Assembly: GCA_030649775.1 (NCBI GenBank)
Contig: JAUSFR010000039.1
Location: 1-8,538 of the forward strand
Reading direction: 5' to 3'
Length of the DNA: 8,538 nucleotides
DNA from: a bacterium
Lineage (GTDB): Bacteria > Patescibacteriota > Minisyncoccia > Phycocordibacterales > UBA10002
Shown: positions 1 to 5,247 of the stretch, piece after piece
Numbering within the stretch: the first letter of the stretch is position 1
How the letters are laid out: the number at the start of each line of letters is the position of its first letter
Position numbers and translations under genes: made by a program
Notes under the pieces: generated by a model
The model's input: only the letters and a program-made list of their open reading frames with translations
The model's database searches: none
Told to the model about the DNA's origin: nothing

Positions 1-431
1 CGCACGTCATCAAGGCAGTACTCCACCACTTTCTGTTTTTCGCCTTGTCGCCACCAGATGTTTGCCTGTGAACCGTGCGCAATTTTATGGTCGCCAATCG
101 TGGCACTCGCGATGGAATCAAGCTTGATACGCCGTCCGAGCACCTTTTGTATTTCTTTCAAGAGGTCCAAGCTTTTTATCGTCGTGAGGTCGCCCGGATA
201 GTATTTATTAAGGAGGGGAATATCAAAGTGGTCGGAGTTGAAGCCAATCAGCATATCGGCCCTCTCCAGTATCGGCCAGAGCTTCTGCAAGTCCTCCTCA
301 AAATAGTTCGTATAGCTATCGGTCAGCGAGTCGTGAATACACACGCAGGCAATGGTAAGCGACGCCGGGTCGTTTGAGCCGGTGTCGGTAAAAAAATTGG
401 TCGTCTCAATGTCGAAGGTGACTTTACGCAT
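1..431 (-). CDS. DEDD-type 3'-5' exonuclease (partial, runs off left edge)
   Basis: The minus strand stays open from an ATG at 431 to the window edge and gives 143 residues. It begins MRKVTFDIETT, which is the Exo I motif with acidic residues D7 and E9. GFNSDHFD at 63-70 fits Exo II with D70, and YCLDD at 138-142 fits Exo III of the DEDDy subtype (Y138, D142). These four acidic residues bind the two metal ions that cleave 3' ends of DNA or RNA. The spacing resembles stand-alone RNase H-like exonucleases of the YprB or 'PolB-like exonuclease' type more than DnaQ. The C-terminus is missing, so attached domains cannot be excluded. It lies 62 bases downstream of hisS on the same strand and could be cotranscribed. 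No Shine-Dalgarno is visible; a palindromic repeat occupies the space before the start. The fold is well supported, the substrate unknown. Confidence 0.85.
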   Translation of the reverse strand, partial: MRKVTFDIETTNFFTDTGSNDPASLTIACVCIHDSLTDSYTNYFEEDLQKLWPILERADMLIGFNSDHFDIPLLNKYYPGDLTTIKSLDLLKEIQKVLGRRIKLDSIASATIGDHKIAHGSQANIWWRQGEKQKVVEYCLDDV

Positions 432-438
432 AGCGTCT

Positions 439-495
439 AGGCACTAGGAGTTAGGCTTTAGGCTCTAGGGAAGATTTTCCTAAAGCCTAGTGCCT
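439..495. repeat. Palindromic repeat overlapping the hisS 3' end
   Basis: Arms AGGCACTAGG (439-448) plus CTTTAGG (456-462) pair with CCTAAAG (479-485) plus CCTAGTGCCT (486-495), leaving a 7-nt bulge and a 16-nt loop. The modules 'cctag', 'taaagcc' and 'tgcctag' recur several times in both orientations between 435 and 512. The right side supplies the last codons and the stop of hisS; the left side ends a few bases before the exonuclease start. There is no T-run, so it is not a classical terminator. It looks like a dispersed intergenic palindrome. Confidence 0.7.
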
Positions 496-1822
496 AGTTT
501 CCTAGAGCCTGCTTTAGAAATTCGGCAATCTTGTCTTCCGCGAGCACGGTTTCCTTACCTGTCGCGAGATTTTTCACTTTGATTTGTCCCGAAGTTTTTT
601 CCACTTCGCCAATGAGCACGAAGAAAGGAATTTTCGCGCGGTCGGCATTCTTTACTTTAGTACCTACTTTTCCTTCGCTGTAGTCTACGATAACGCGCAC
701 GCCACTTCTTCGTAGGTTCTGCGCCAGGTCGTTTACATAGCCGGTCCACTCCTTGTTCATCGCGGAAAGGTAGAGGTCGGCGGAAGTCGGTAGGTTTTTG
801 GGGAGGAGGTCATAGGTCTCAAGCACATCTCGAATGGTGACATCTCCCATACCAAAGCCAACGGTTGGCACTTTTTCTACGCCGAACATATCCAATAGGT
901 CGTCATAGCGTCCACCACCAAAAAGTGCGCGCGGGTTCGCGGGGTTTTTATCAAACACTTCAAACACAATGCCGGTGTAGTAATCAAATCCGCGCATTAG
1001 GGTCTGGTCAAACACGACGTTTACAATACCAAGCGCGTTTAACGCTTCCAGAAGTGTCTTGAGTTCGGCAAAACTATCGGAGAGCTCCTTTTCTTCGGGA
1101 AGATGTGACACAAACTCCTCAAAATTCTTGGAGTTGAGCAAGGTAAGCAGGAGGGCGTCTTTTTCACCCAGAAGCTCGTTCACGCTTTTTTCAAACACTT
1201 CCTTTTCCATCTTGGAACGGCGGTCAATAAGCTGTGCGACTTTGCGCGCGTCATCACCGCTCTTCCCAAGAAGCGTGCCGATAATGTAGTTCATGACCTT
1301 TCGGCTATTGATGCGTATTTCAAAGTTCGCATCCGTAACGCCAAAAACCCGCATAATCTCGTACGCGAGTGAAATGATTTCGGTTTCGGCTTCAACGCCC
1401 GGCAGGCCAAATATATCGGCGTTGAGCTGGAAGTGCTCGCGCAAGCGCCCACGTTGCGGACGTTCGTAGCGGAAAAGGTTCGGAATGGAGAACCAGCGCA
1501 CGGGGAAGTACAGCGTCTTTCGCTTGCCTGCGATAAGCCGAGCCACGGTCGGCGTCATTTCGGGACGCAGGGTAACCTCGCGTTCCCCGCGGTCGGTAAA
1601 GGTATAGGTCTGCTCGTTCACAATTTCATCGCTTGTCTTTCCGCGGTAGAGGTCGGCGGGCTCCAAAATGGACGCCATATATTCCTCGTAGCCGAATTTC
1701 TTGCAGGTCTCTTTCCACACGCCAAAAATATACTGCTCTATGGCGCAGTCCGCGGGGTAGAAATCCCGCACGCCTTTATAGCTTTCCGTGGACAATTTCT
1801 TTTTTGGGTCGGACGACATCAT
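494..1822 (-). CDS. hisS: Histidine--tRNA ligase (HisRS)
   Basis: A cytoplasmic class II aminoacyl-tRNA synthetase that activates histidine with ATP and charges tRNA-His. The 442 residues are close to the usual bacterial length of about 420-440. Motif 2 lies at about 116-138 (NLFRYERPQRGRLREHFQ). The HisRS-specific histidine A motif is MRGFDYYTG at 276-284, including the conserved arginine. FGGGRYDD at 301-308 is the histidine B region. Motif 3 sits near 321-332 as VGFGMGDVTIRD, where the common form is GLER, so its usual arginine is not in the expected place. Residues from about 345 form the anticodon-binding domain. The start was taken at the first of two adjacent ATGs (1822 and 1819). There is no Shine-Dalgarno; a promoter ends about 7 bases before the ATG, so the mRNA may be leaderless. 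The last five codons and stop lie in a palindromic repeat. Confidence 0.97.
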   Translation of the reverse strand: MMSSDPKKKLSTESYKGVRDFYPADCAIEQYIFGVWKETCKKFGYEEYMASILEPADLYRGKTSDEIVNEQTYTFTDRGEREVTLRPEMTPTVARLIAGKRKTLYFPVRWFSIPNLFRYERPQRGRLREHFQLNADIFGLPGVEAETEIISLAYEIMRVFGVTDANFEIRINSRKVMNYIIGTLLGKSGDDARKVAQLIDRRSKMEKEVFEKSVNELLGEKDALLLTLLNSKNFEEFVSHLPEEKELSDSFAELKTLLEALNALGIVNVVFDQTLMRGFDYYTGIVFEVFDKNPANPRALFGGGRYDDLLDMFGVEKVPTVGFGMGDVTIRDVLETYDLLPKNLPTSADLYLSAMNKEWTGYVNDLAQNLRRSGVRVIVDYSEGKVGTKVKNADRAKIPFFVLIGEVEKTSGQIKVKNLATGKETVLAEDKIAEFLKQALGN

Positions 1823-1829
1823 ACAGGCT

Positions 1830-1859
1830 ATTGTAGCAGGAGTAGGAGCGGTTTTACAA
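1830..1859 (-). promoter_or_regulatory. Promoter of hisS, probably leaderless
   Basis: On the minus strand TTGTAA (1859-1854), an 18-bp spacer and TACAAT (1835-1830) form a sigma70-type promoter, with TG one base before the -10 (extended -10). The expected start point falls at about 1823-1822, the first base of the hisS ATG. This explains the lack of a ribosome binding site. Confidence 0.6.
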
Positions 1860-1882
1860 TGACATCTTTCTGAAATCGGAAG

Positions 1883-1910
1883 TTGCGTTTCCGGTTCATT
1901 TTGCTATAGT
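1883..1910 (+). promoter_or_regulatory. Promoter of the RRM protein gene
   Basis: TTGCGT (1883-1888), a 16-bp spacer and TATAGT (1905-1910) with an extended -10 TGC immediately before it. It is divergent from the hisS promoter, 24 bases away. The predicted start near 1917 leaves a leader of about 120 nt before the ATG at 2039. Confidence 0.55.
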
Positions 1911-1916
1911 ACCAGA

Positions 1917-2038
1917 GTCTTTTTTCTCAAGGAGGGGAGCTCAATTGTTACGTTGGCAAGCCGTATTGAGGAAGGTCCTGCTTCGCGTAGGCTTTGCAGG
2001 ATAAGGTCGGAGACAGTTATAAGGATTAGTTTCTCAAT
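1917..2038 (+). promoter_or_regulatory. Structured 5' leader of the RRM protein mRNA
   Basis: About 120 nt lie between the predicted transcription start and the ATG without a convincing reading frame. A hairpin of 7 bp pairs GTCCTGC (1975-1981) with GCAGGAT (1996-2002, one G-U) around a 14-nt loop. A strong Shine-Dalgarno-like AAGGAGGGG lies at about 1929-1937, but more than 100 bases before the gene start and without a good start codon after it. Near the true start only AAGGA (2021-2025) is seen, 13 bases away. A leader this long in a compact genome suggests regulation, for example by the RNA-binding protein itself; that is inference. Confidence 0.4.
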
Positions 2039-2371
2039 ATGGCAACCAAGCTTTATGTGGGTAATCTGTCGTACAACACGACGGATGACAGTTTGAAGAG
2101 TGCGTTTGCGCAGGCGGGAACGGTGGTATCGGCAACGGTACTTGCCGACCGAATGAGCGGACGCTCGCGCGGTTTCGGTTTCGTGGAGATGGAGGAGGCC
2201 GATGCGGCCAAAGCCATTGAAATGTGGAATGACAAGGACCTTGACGGAAGGAAACTTCGCGTCAATGAGGCACGGCCGATGGCCGAGCGACCTCCAAGAC
2301 GTTTTGACAGCCGAGGAGGCGGAAACGACCGAGGAGGAAGTGATCGAGACGGAGACCGAAGAAGCTTCTAG
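2039..2371 (+). CDS. RRM-domain RNA-binding protein
   Basis: A 110-residue protein with one RNA recognition motif at about 1-80 and a short Arg/Gly/Asp-rich tail. RNP2 is LYVGNL (residues 5-10) and RNP1 is RSRGFGFVEM (about 41-50); the aromatic residues of these strands stack on RNA bases. The layout matches the small glycine-rich Rbp family of cyanobacteria and other bacteria, several members of which are induced by cold and act on mRNA. The tail (RRFDSRGGGNDRGG) resembles RGG-type disordered RNA-binding regions. The gene stands alone, with its own promoter, a long leader and a strong terminator 45 bases after the stop, so it is probably monocistronic and well expressed. Function beyond RNA binding is inferred. 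Confidence 0.93.
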   Translation: MATKLYVGNLSYNTTDDSLKSAFAQAGTVVSATVLADRMSGRSRGFGFVEMEEADAAKAIEMWNDKDLDGRKLRVNEARPMAERPPRRFDSRGGGNDRGGSDRDGDRRSF

Positions 2372-2410
2372 TTTTTTGCCCGTAGTATTTTGGGGCACAG
2401 AAAAACAAAG

Positions 2411-2445
2411 AAAAACCGCCCCGACGTTAGTCGGGGCGGTTTTTT
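2411..2445. terminator. Bidirectional intrinsic terminator
   Basis: A perfect 10-bp GC-rich stem, CCGCCCCGAC (2416-2425) and GTCGGGGCGG (2430-2439), with loop GTTA. It is followed by T6 on the plus strand and preceded by A5, which reads as T5 on the minus strand. It ends the RRM gene on the plus strand and the convergent small membrane protein gene on the minus strand. Confidence 0.95.
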
Positions 2446-2464
2446 GTGTACTCAAAAACGGTAT

Positions 2465-2638
2465 CTATTTGGCCTCTTCAAGCTTTACAAGCCCGATGAG
2501 TCCGAGGAGTATCGGCCATACTACGGCGACGACCGGTCGTGAAAGCATACCCATAGATTCAAGCAGAAAGGCGAGTGCAAGGAGAATGATGAGGATGGGG
2601 GTGAGATGACGAAATCCTCCGGCGGAATTAGTTCGCAT
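2465..2638 (-). CDS. Small two-helix membrane protein, LiaI/LiaF-TM-like
   Basis: A 57-residue frame on the minus strand, ATG at 2638 and TAG at 2465-2467. Residues 12-27 (LTPILIILLALAFLLE) and 34-51 (RPVVAVVWPILLGLIGLV) are strongly hydrophobic, joined by a short ESMGML turn. It ends in a charged KLEEAK tail. The pattern of a hydrophobic stretch, 'LLES/D-G-LS', then 'WPILLGLIGL' resembles the transmembrane region of LiaI/LiaF-like proteins (DUF5668). Gene status is supported by this amphipathic pattern, by a terminator placed right after the stop, and by lack of a competing gene on the other strand. Other in-frame ATGs lie further in; none is upstream. No ribosome binding site is visible. 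The role is unknown; membrane stress sensing is only suggested by the family resemblance. Confidence 0.72.
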   Translation of the reverse strand: MRTNSAGGFRHLTPILIILLALAFLLESMGMLSRPVVAVVWPILLGLIGLVKLEEAK

Positions 2639-2770
2639 AATTATGTAAAAATGAAATGATGAAAGAACTTCGACCTTTTCCCTCCTCTTGCCTTGGCAAG
2701 TGTATGGGTTTGTTCTGCTATTATCTCACGACTTTGCGGTGGGCAATAGGGTACCCTGTGGATAGGAAGC

Positions 2771-2817
2771 CTCCGACTCGAGTCGGAGAGCGTCCCCGCC
2801 TCCGCGGGGACGCTTTT
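2771..2817 (+). repeat. Tandem hairpins, the second terminator-like
   Basis: CTCCGACTCGAGTCGGAG (2771-2788) is a perfect palindrome. Directly after it, 11-bp arms AGCGTCCCCGC (2789-2799) and GCGGGGACGCT (2804-2814) close a CTCC loop and are followed by only four T before A. The T-run is short, so termination may be partial. With the extended -10 at 2719-2724 this would bound a transcript of under 100 nt. Confidence 0.55.
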
Positions 2818-2861
2818 ATGACACCGCGTAACATAATGCTGGGTCCCGCACAAGCTGGGGA

Positions 2862-2891
2862 TGAATTCGTAACGAAGACGTTACGAATTCA
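2862..2891. repeat. Perfect 13-bp inverted repeat before the sigma factor promoter
   Basis: TGAATTCGTAACG (2862-2874), spacer AAGA, CGTTACGAATTCA (2879-2891). It abuts the candidate -35 of the sigma factor gene (2893-2898). It could be an operator, a cruciform or a dispersed palindromic repeat; the sequence alone does not decide. Confidence 0.7.
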
Positions 2892-2892
2892 G

Positions 2893-2921
2893 TTGCAGAA
2901 GGAGGGAAAGGTGAGTAGTAT
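2893..2921 (+). promoter_or_regulatory. Candidate promoter of the ECF sigma factor gene
   Basis: TTGCAG (2893-2898), 17-bp spacer, TAGTAT (2916-2921). The predicted start near 2928 gives a leader of about 12 nt before the ATG at 2940. The -10 match is modest. The AAGGAGGG at 2899-2906 would lie in the spacer and is therefore not a ribosome binding site if this promoter is used. Confidence 0.35.
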
Positions 2922-2939
2922 TTACTCTACACACCCATT

Positions 2940-3560
2940 ATGTTTCTTGAAGAATCAGATTCCAAAAAGGATTTAATTACTGGAATGCCCGACGAAGAGC
3001 TTCTCAAGCGTTCGTTTGGACATCCGTATCTTTTTGAAAAGCTCCTGGACCGTTATGAAGAGGCATTTCTCCGAAAGGCCTACTATATTTTAGGTACGAA
3101 GGAGGCGGCACAGGACGCGGTGCAGGACGCATTCGTAAAGATTTACAAAAACGCGAAACGGTTTCAGCCACAACCCGGCGCGGGTTTCAAATCATGGGCG
3201 TATCGCATTTTGGTCAACACCTGCTATACAGCTTACAAAAAGCATAAAGGTGAAGGGGTCTTTCTTGCCGACCTTGACCCCGAGTTCCAGGAACTGGTGT
3301 CCGACAAGGGCGCCAAAGACCGCCGTGAACAGGAGCTTGACCGCGACGAAGTGGAGTCGCTTCTCAAAGAACTCTCGGAAGGACTCGCCGAGCCGATGCG
3401 CCTCCACTTTATAGAAGGAAAGCCTCACGCGGATGTCGCCACCATTATGGGCATTTCGGAAGGAGCGGTGCGGGCGCGGGTGCATCGAGCCAAGCAGGAA
3501 CTCCACGAGGTCATTGCGAAGCGCAATGCCCTGCAATCATCAATAACCAAGATACAATAA
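2940..3560 (+). CDS. ECF-type RNA polymerase sigma factor (sigma-70 family)
   Basis: A 206-residue protein with sigma region 2 at about 22-100 (LLDRYEEAFLRKAYYILG, then AQDAVQDAFVKIYKN, then FKSWAYRILVNTC) and region 4 at about 138-192 (LSEGLAEPMRLHFIEG, then a helix-turn-helix around MGISEGAVRARVHRAKQEL). This is the two-domain plan of extracytoplasmic-function sigma factors, which direct RNA polymerase to stress or envelope promoters. The ATG at 2940 is used because upstream codons soon reach a stop. A second ATG (2982, MPDEELL) matches the usual ECF N-terminus better and could be the real start; neither has a Shine-Dalgarno. The final SSITKIQ and stop are encoded by a repeat also found near 4395. 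The next gene is a membrane protein, a possible anti-sigma, though it lacks a recognisable anti-sigma domain. Confidence 0.93.
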   Translation: MFLEESDSKKDLITGMPDEELLKRSFGHPYLFEKLLDRYEEAFLRKAYYILGTKEAAQDAVQDAFVKIYKNAKRFQPQPGAGFKSWAYRILVNTCYTAYKKHKGEGVFLADLDPEFQELVSDKGAKDRREQELDRDEVESLLKELSEGLAEPMRLHFIEGKPHADVATIMGISEGAVRARVHRAKQELHEVIAKRNALQSSITKIQ

Positions 3561-3639
3561 CCAAAAAAATCTCAATCACCAAACTCTTAGTTTTAGGATT
3601 TTTCTTGAATTTGTTGGGTGATTGATGTTTGGTGATTGA
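3540..3639. repeat. Palindromic repeat at the sigma factor 3' end
   Basis: Inverted arms TCAATCACCAAAC (3572-3584) and GTTTGGTGATTGA (3627-3639) are perfect over 13 bp. The outer part (3540-3560) is a 21-base exact copy of 4395-4415. It encodes the last residues and stop codon of the sigma factor. No T-run follows the right arm. Confidence 0.75.
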
Positions 3640-3666
3640 TTATTTACATCAACTAGAGAAAGTACT

Positions 3667-4059
3667 ATGAGGGAAGAAATCAACAACAATCACTTACGTC
3701 ATAAAACGCTTAGACAGCGCATTATGCGTCGCATCTATCTTTTGTTTATGGTGCGCAATCTTTCGCCCTTCGCGTTTGACTGCGTCCTTATCGTTGCTAC
3801 TGCGTTTTTGGTCACCGTGTTCGTGTCGGTGCGGGATGTCCTTTCCAATTTTTCCACCGCAGCTTCGGGTTCAAATATGCTTCAGTTTTCGGTTTCCGCC
3901 GTTTCGGGTACGAAACTGCAGACAAAGCTTTTGCTTGTGGTGCTCGGTGTTGTTGGCTTTTTCGCCGTCAGACACCTCAAGCAGGCGGTGAGGGCAGTCC
4001 GAACCCTGAGAGAAAGCTCAAAGCCAGAAGCACGAAGCTCTAAGAACCCTCAAGTCTGA
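3667..4059 (+). CDS. Two-helix membrane protein of unknown function
   Basis: A 130-residue protein not recognised as a known family. A basic N-terminus (RHKTLRQRIMRR) is followed by hydrophobic helices at about 35-55 (FAFDCVLIVATAFLVTVFVS) and 86-103 (KLLLVVLGVVGFFAV). Between them lies a Ser/Thr-rich stretch of about 30 residues that would face outside if both termini are cytoplasmic. The second helix ends in a basic segment (RHLKQAVRAVR). The C-terminal SSKPEARSSKNPQV comes from a repeat that runs past the stop, so it is probably not ancestral. It starts 106 bases after the sigma factor gene on the same strand, which makes a sigma/membrane-partner pair possible, but no anti-sigma zinc or helical domain is visible. 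Start ATG at 3667 has only a weak AGAGAAAG before it. Confidence 0.75.
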   Translation: MREEINNNHLRHKTLRQRIMRRIYLLFMVRNLSPFAFDCVLIVATAFLVTVFVSVRDVLSNFSTAASGSNMLQFSVSAVSGTKLQTKLLLVVLGVVGFFAVRHLKQAVRAVRTLRESSKPEARSSKNPQV

Positions 4060-4108
4060 AGGTTTAAAGTTTGGAAGTTCTTCGAGCTTCGAGCTTCGAG
4101 CTTCGAAC
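4034..4108. repeat. Inverted repeat plus tandem TTCGAGC heptamers
   Basis: GAAGCTCTAAGAAC (4034-4047) pairs with GTTCTTCGAGCTTC (4077-4090) with one mismatch. The heptamer TTCGAGC follows in tandem at 4081, 4088 and 4095, then TTCGAAC at 4102. The left arm lies inside the coding end of the 3667-4059 gene, giving its EARSSKN residues. A T-rich stretch follows near 4121-4135 and may help end transcription. Confidence 0.75.
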
Positions 4109-4131
4109 TTAGAGCTTGGATTGTTTTTGTT

Positions 4132-4386
4132 TTATAGATAGTGCTGAAGCACTTCTTCCAATTTCGCAATCTCATCATGCGAGAGATGATGATTTTCGGG
4201 ATGGTGCTTGAGGTAATGGATGCCTTTCTTGAGTTCCTCGCTACTGATACCCGCGCTTGGTCCGCTTTCGTGTAGGCTACTGTAAAAGATATTCTCCACC
4301 TCGTCAATCTCGTGATTGGAAAAAGACCCACTCGCCTTGAGCTTATAGAGCGCTTTACGAAATTCGTCTCTTGAGATGTGGGACAT
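4132..4386 (-). CDS. Small His/Glu-rich helical protein of unknown function
   Basis: An 84-residue soluble protein on the minus strand, not recognised. It begins MSHISRDEFRKALYKLK and ends EIAKLEEVLQHYL. It reads as two or three short helix-turn-helix units that each open with S-x-D/E (SRDEFRKAL, SNHEIDEVENIF, SSEELKKGI, SHDEIAKLEEVL). A histidine-rich turn, HYLKHHPENHH, lies near 57-67. No signal peptide or membrane segment. The same frame is open to 4713, but that extension crosses truB and a repeat, so the ATG at 4386 is chosen. No Shine-Dalgarno is seen. The histidines might bind metal; this is a guess. Regular codon structure and clean helical periodicity support a real gene. Confidence 0.7.
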   Translation of the reverse strand: MSHISRDEFRKALYKLKASGSFSNHEIDEVENIFYSSLHESGPSAGISSEELKKGIHYLKHHPENHHLSHDEIAKLEEVLQHYL

Positions 4387-4392
4387 AGAAAT

Positions 4393-4507
4393 AATCAATA
4401 ACCAAGATACAATAATCAAATAATAATCAAGAACCAATGTTATCGAGTGAATTGGTTGGATATTGAAGTTTGGAATTTGTTTGGAGCTTGTTTCTTGGTG
4501 ATTAATT
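4393..4507. repeat. Nested palindromic repeat between the 84-aa gene and truB
   Basis: Outer arms AATCAATAACCAAG (4393-4406) and CTTGGTGATTAATT (4494-4507) match with two mismatches. Inner arms AACCAAT (4432-4438) and ATTGGTT (4451-4457) match perfectly. Positions 4395-4415 are identical to 3540-3560, so this is a second copy of the repeat at the end of the sigma factor gene. It fills nearly all the space between the divergent starts at 4386 and 4528 and must contain or border both promoters. Confidence 0.75.
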
Positions 4508-4527
4508 ATATACGAAAAGTGTACCAC

Positions 4528-5247
4528 ATGTTTACCCCGCTTCCAGAGAACATCTTGCTTGTGGATAAGCCATCCGGCATCACCTCGTTTGATTGCATTC
4601 GTATACTCCGCAAGAAGCTCGGCGTTCGGAAGATGGGTCACGCGGGAACGCTGGACCCGATGGCGACGGGGCTGATGATTATCGGGGTCGGCGAGGGAAC
4701 GAAGAGACTTCAAGAGTTTTTAAGATTACCAAAGACGTATGAGGCGGAGATACTCTTAGGCATCCGCACGGATACAGGTGATATTACGGGGAAAACTCTT
4801 GAAGAATTTTCAATTCCAAATTCCAAATTTTCAAAAAAAGAGATTGAAGAGATGTTGCGGGGTATGGTGGGGAAGCTCCCACTTCCCGTGCCGGCGTACT
4901 CGGCCATTAAACGTGGGGGAGAGGCGCTCTACAAAAAAGCTCGTCGTGGTGAGGTGGTGGATACACCCATCAAACCGATGGAGATTACGGCTGTAGAGTT
5001 TCTGGGGCTTTTCGACGGTCATTCCCTTGAAAAAGGGAATCCAGAAGTAAAACTGGATCCCCGCATTCGCGAGGATGACAAACGAGGAGTTAGAGTCCGT
5101 TTTGATGTCACAAGTGGCACCTACATCCGCTCTCTTGCCGAAGAGCTCGGTCGTCGCTTAGGTGTCCCTGCAACGCTCGCAGGGCTTCGCCGTACCCGAA
5201 TTGGAGAGTTTAGAATTGAAGAAGCAGAAGTACTTGACTTAAAATAA
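4528..5247 (+). CDS. truB: tRNA pseudouridine(55) synthase
   Basis: Converts uridine 55 in the T-loop of tRNAs to pseudouridine. The catalytic motif HAGTLDPMATGL (38-49) contains the nucleophile D43. KTYEAEI (69-75) carries the conserved tyrosine, and SGTYIRSLAEELG (196-208) the conserved arginine. It is 239 residues, shorter than E. coli TruB (about 314), and lacks the C-terminal PUA domain. The ATG at 4528 is chosen over one at 4447 because homology starts at ENILLVDKPSG and the upstream part is repeat DNA. Two segments look inserted: a palindrome-encoded loop at about 165-187 (EKGNPEVKLDPRIREDD), just before the strand leading to SGTYIR, and SIPNSKF near 95-101, from an 'attccaaattcca' run. 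Catalytic residues are intact, so activity is expected. No ribosome binding site is visible. Confidence 0.96.
   Translation: MFTPLPENILLVDKPSGITSFDCIRILRKKLGVRKMGHAGTLDPMATGLMIIGVGEGTKRLQEFLRLPKTYEAEILLGIRTDTGDITGKTLEEFSIPNSKFSKKEIEEMLRGMVGKLPLPVPAYSAIKRGGEALYKKARRGEVVDTPIKPMEITAVEFLGLFDGHSLEKGNPEVKLDPRIREDDKRGVRVRFDVTSGTYIRSLAEELGRRLGVPATLAGLRRTRIGEFRIEEAEVLDLK
5021..5076. repeat. Palindromic element inserted in frame in truB
   Basis: Three consecutive hairpins: ATTCCCTT-GAAA-AAGGGAAT (5021-5040), CCAG/CTGG (5041-5044 and 5053-5056), and an imperfect ATCCCCGC/GCGAGGAT (5057-5076). In the truB frame it reads GNPEVKLDPRIREDD. From memory, peptides of the form LDPRIREDD turn up in many unrelated bacterial protein entries, where they come from the same type of genomic repeat. 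It lies in a loop between conserved TruB segments. Confidence 0.75.

Larger units (their letters stand above)
2639..2939. other. Gene-free leader region rich in palindromes
   Basis: About 300 bases before the sigma factor gene. The only long open frames (2656-2976 plus, 2641-2853 minus) are unlike proteins and are interrupted in sense by palindromes. The region holds: CTTGCC-TT-GGCAAG (2687-2700); an extended -10 (TGC TATTAT, 2716-2724); AGGGTACCCT (2748-2757); an 18-bp perfect palindrome at 2771-2788; a terminator-like hairpin at 2789-2817; and a 13-bp inverted repeat at 2862-2891. Together these suggest a regulatory leader or nested repeat elements. Confidence 0.6.

Noticed and set aside
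1968..2002. GAGGAAGGTCC, which resembles the conserved start of RNase P RNA
   Set aside because: The available space (about 120 nt) is far too short and no other RNase P conserved region is found downstream.
1904..2455. 183-codon open frame on the minus strand across the RRM gene
   Set aside because: It runs through the RRM coding sequence and the terminator hairpin, has no domain pattern, and is the shadow of a clear gene.
2202..2609. 135-codon open frame on the plus strand
   Set aside because: It overlaps the RRM gene out of frame and then crosses the terminator and the minus-strand membrane protein gene.
2656..2976. 106-codon open frame on the plus strand before the sigma factor
   Set aside because: It crosses five palindromes, has no recognisable protein pattern and overlaps the sigma gene start.
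4132..4713. 193-codon extension of the 84-residue minus-strand gene
   Set aside because: The extension crosses the repeat at 4393-4507 and lies antisense to the conserved truB N-terminus; the ATG at 4386 fits the helical protein.
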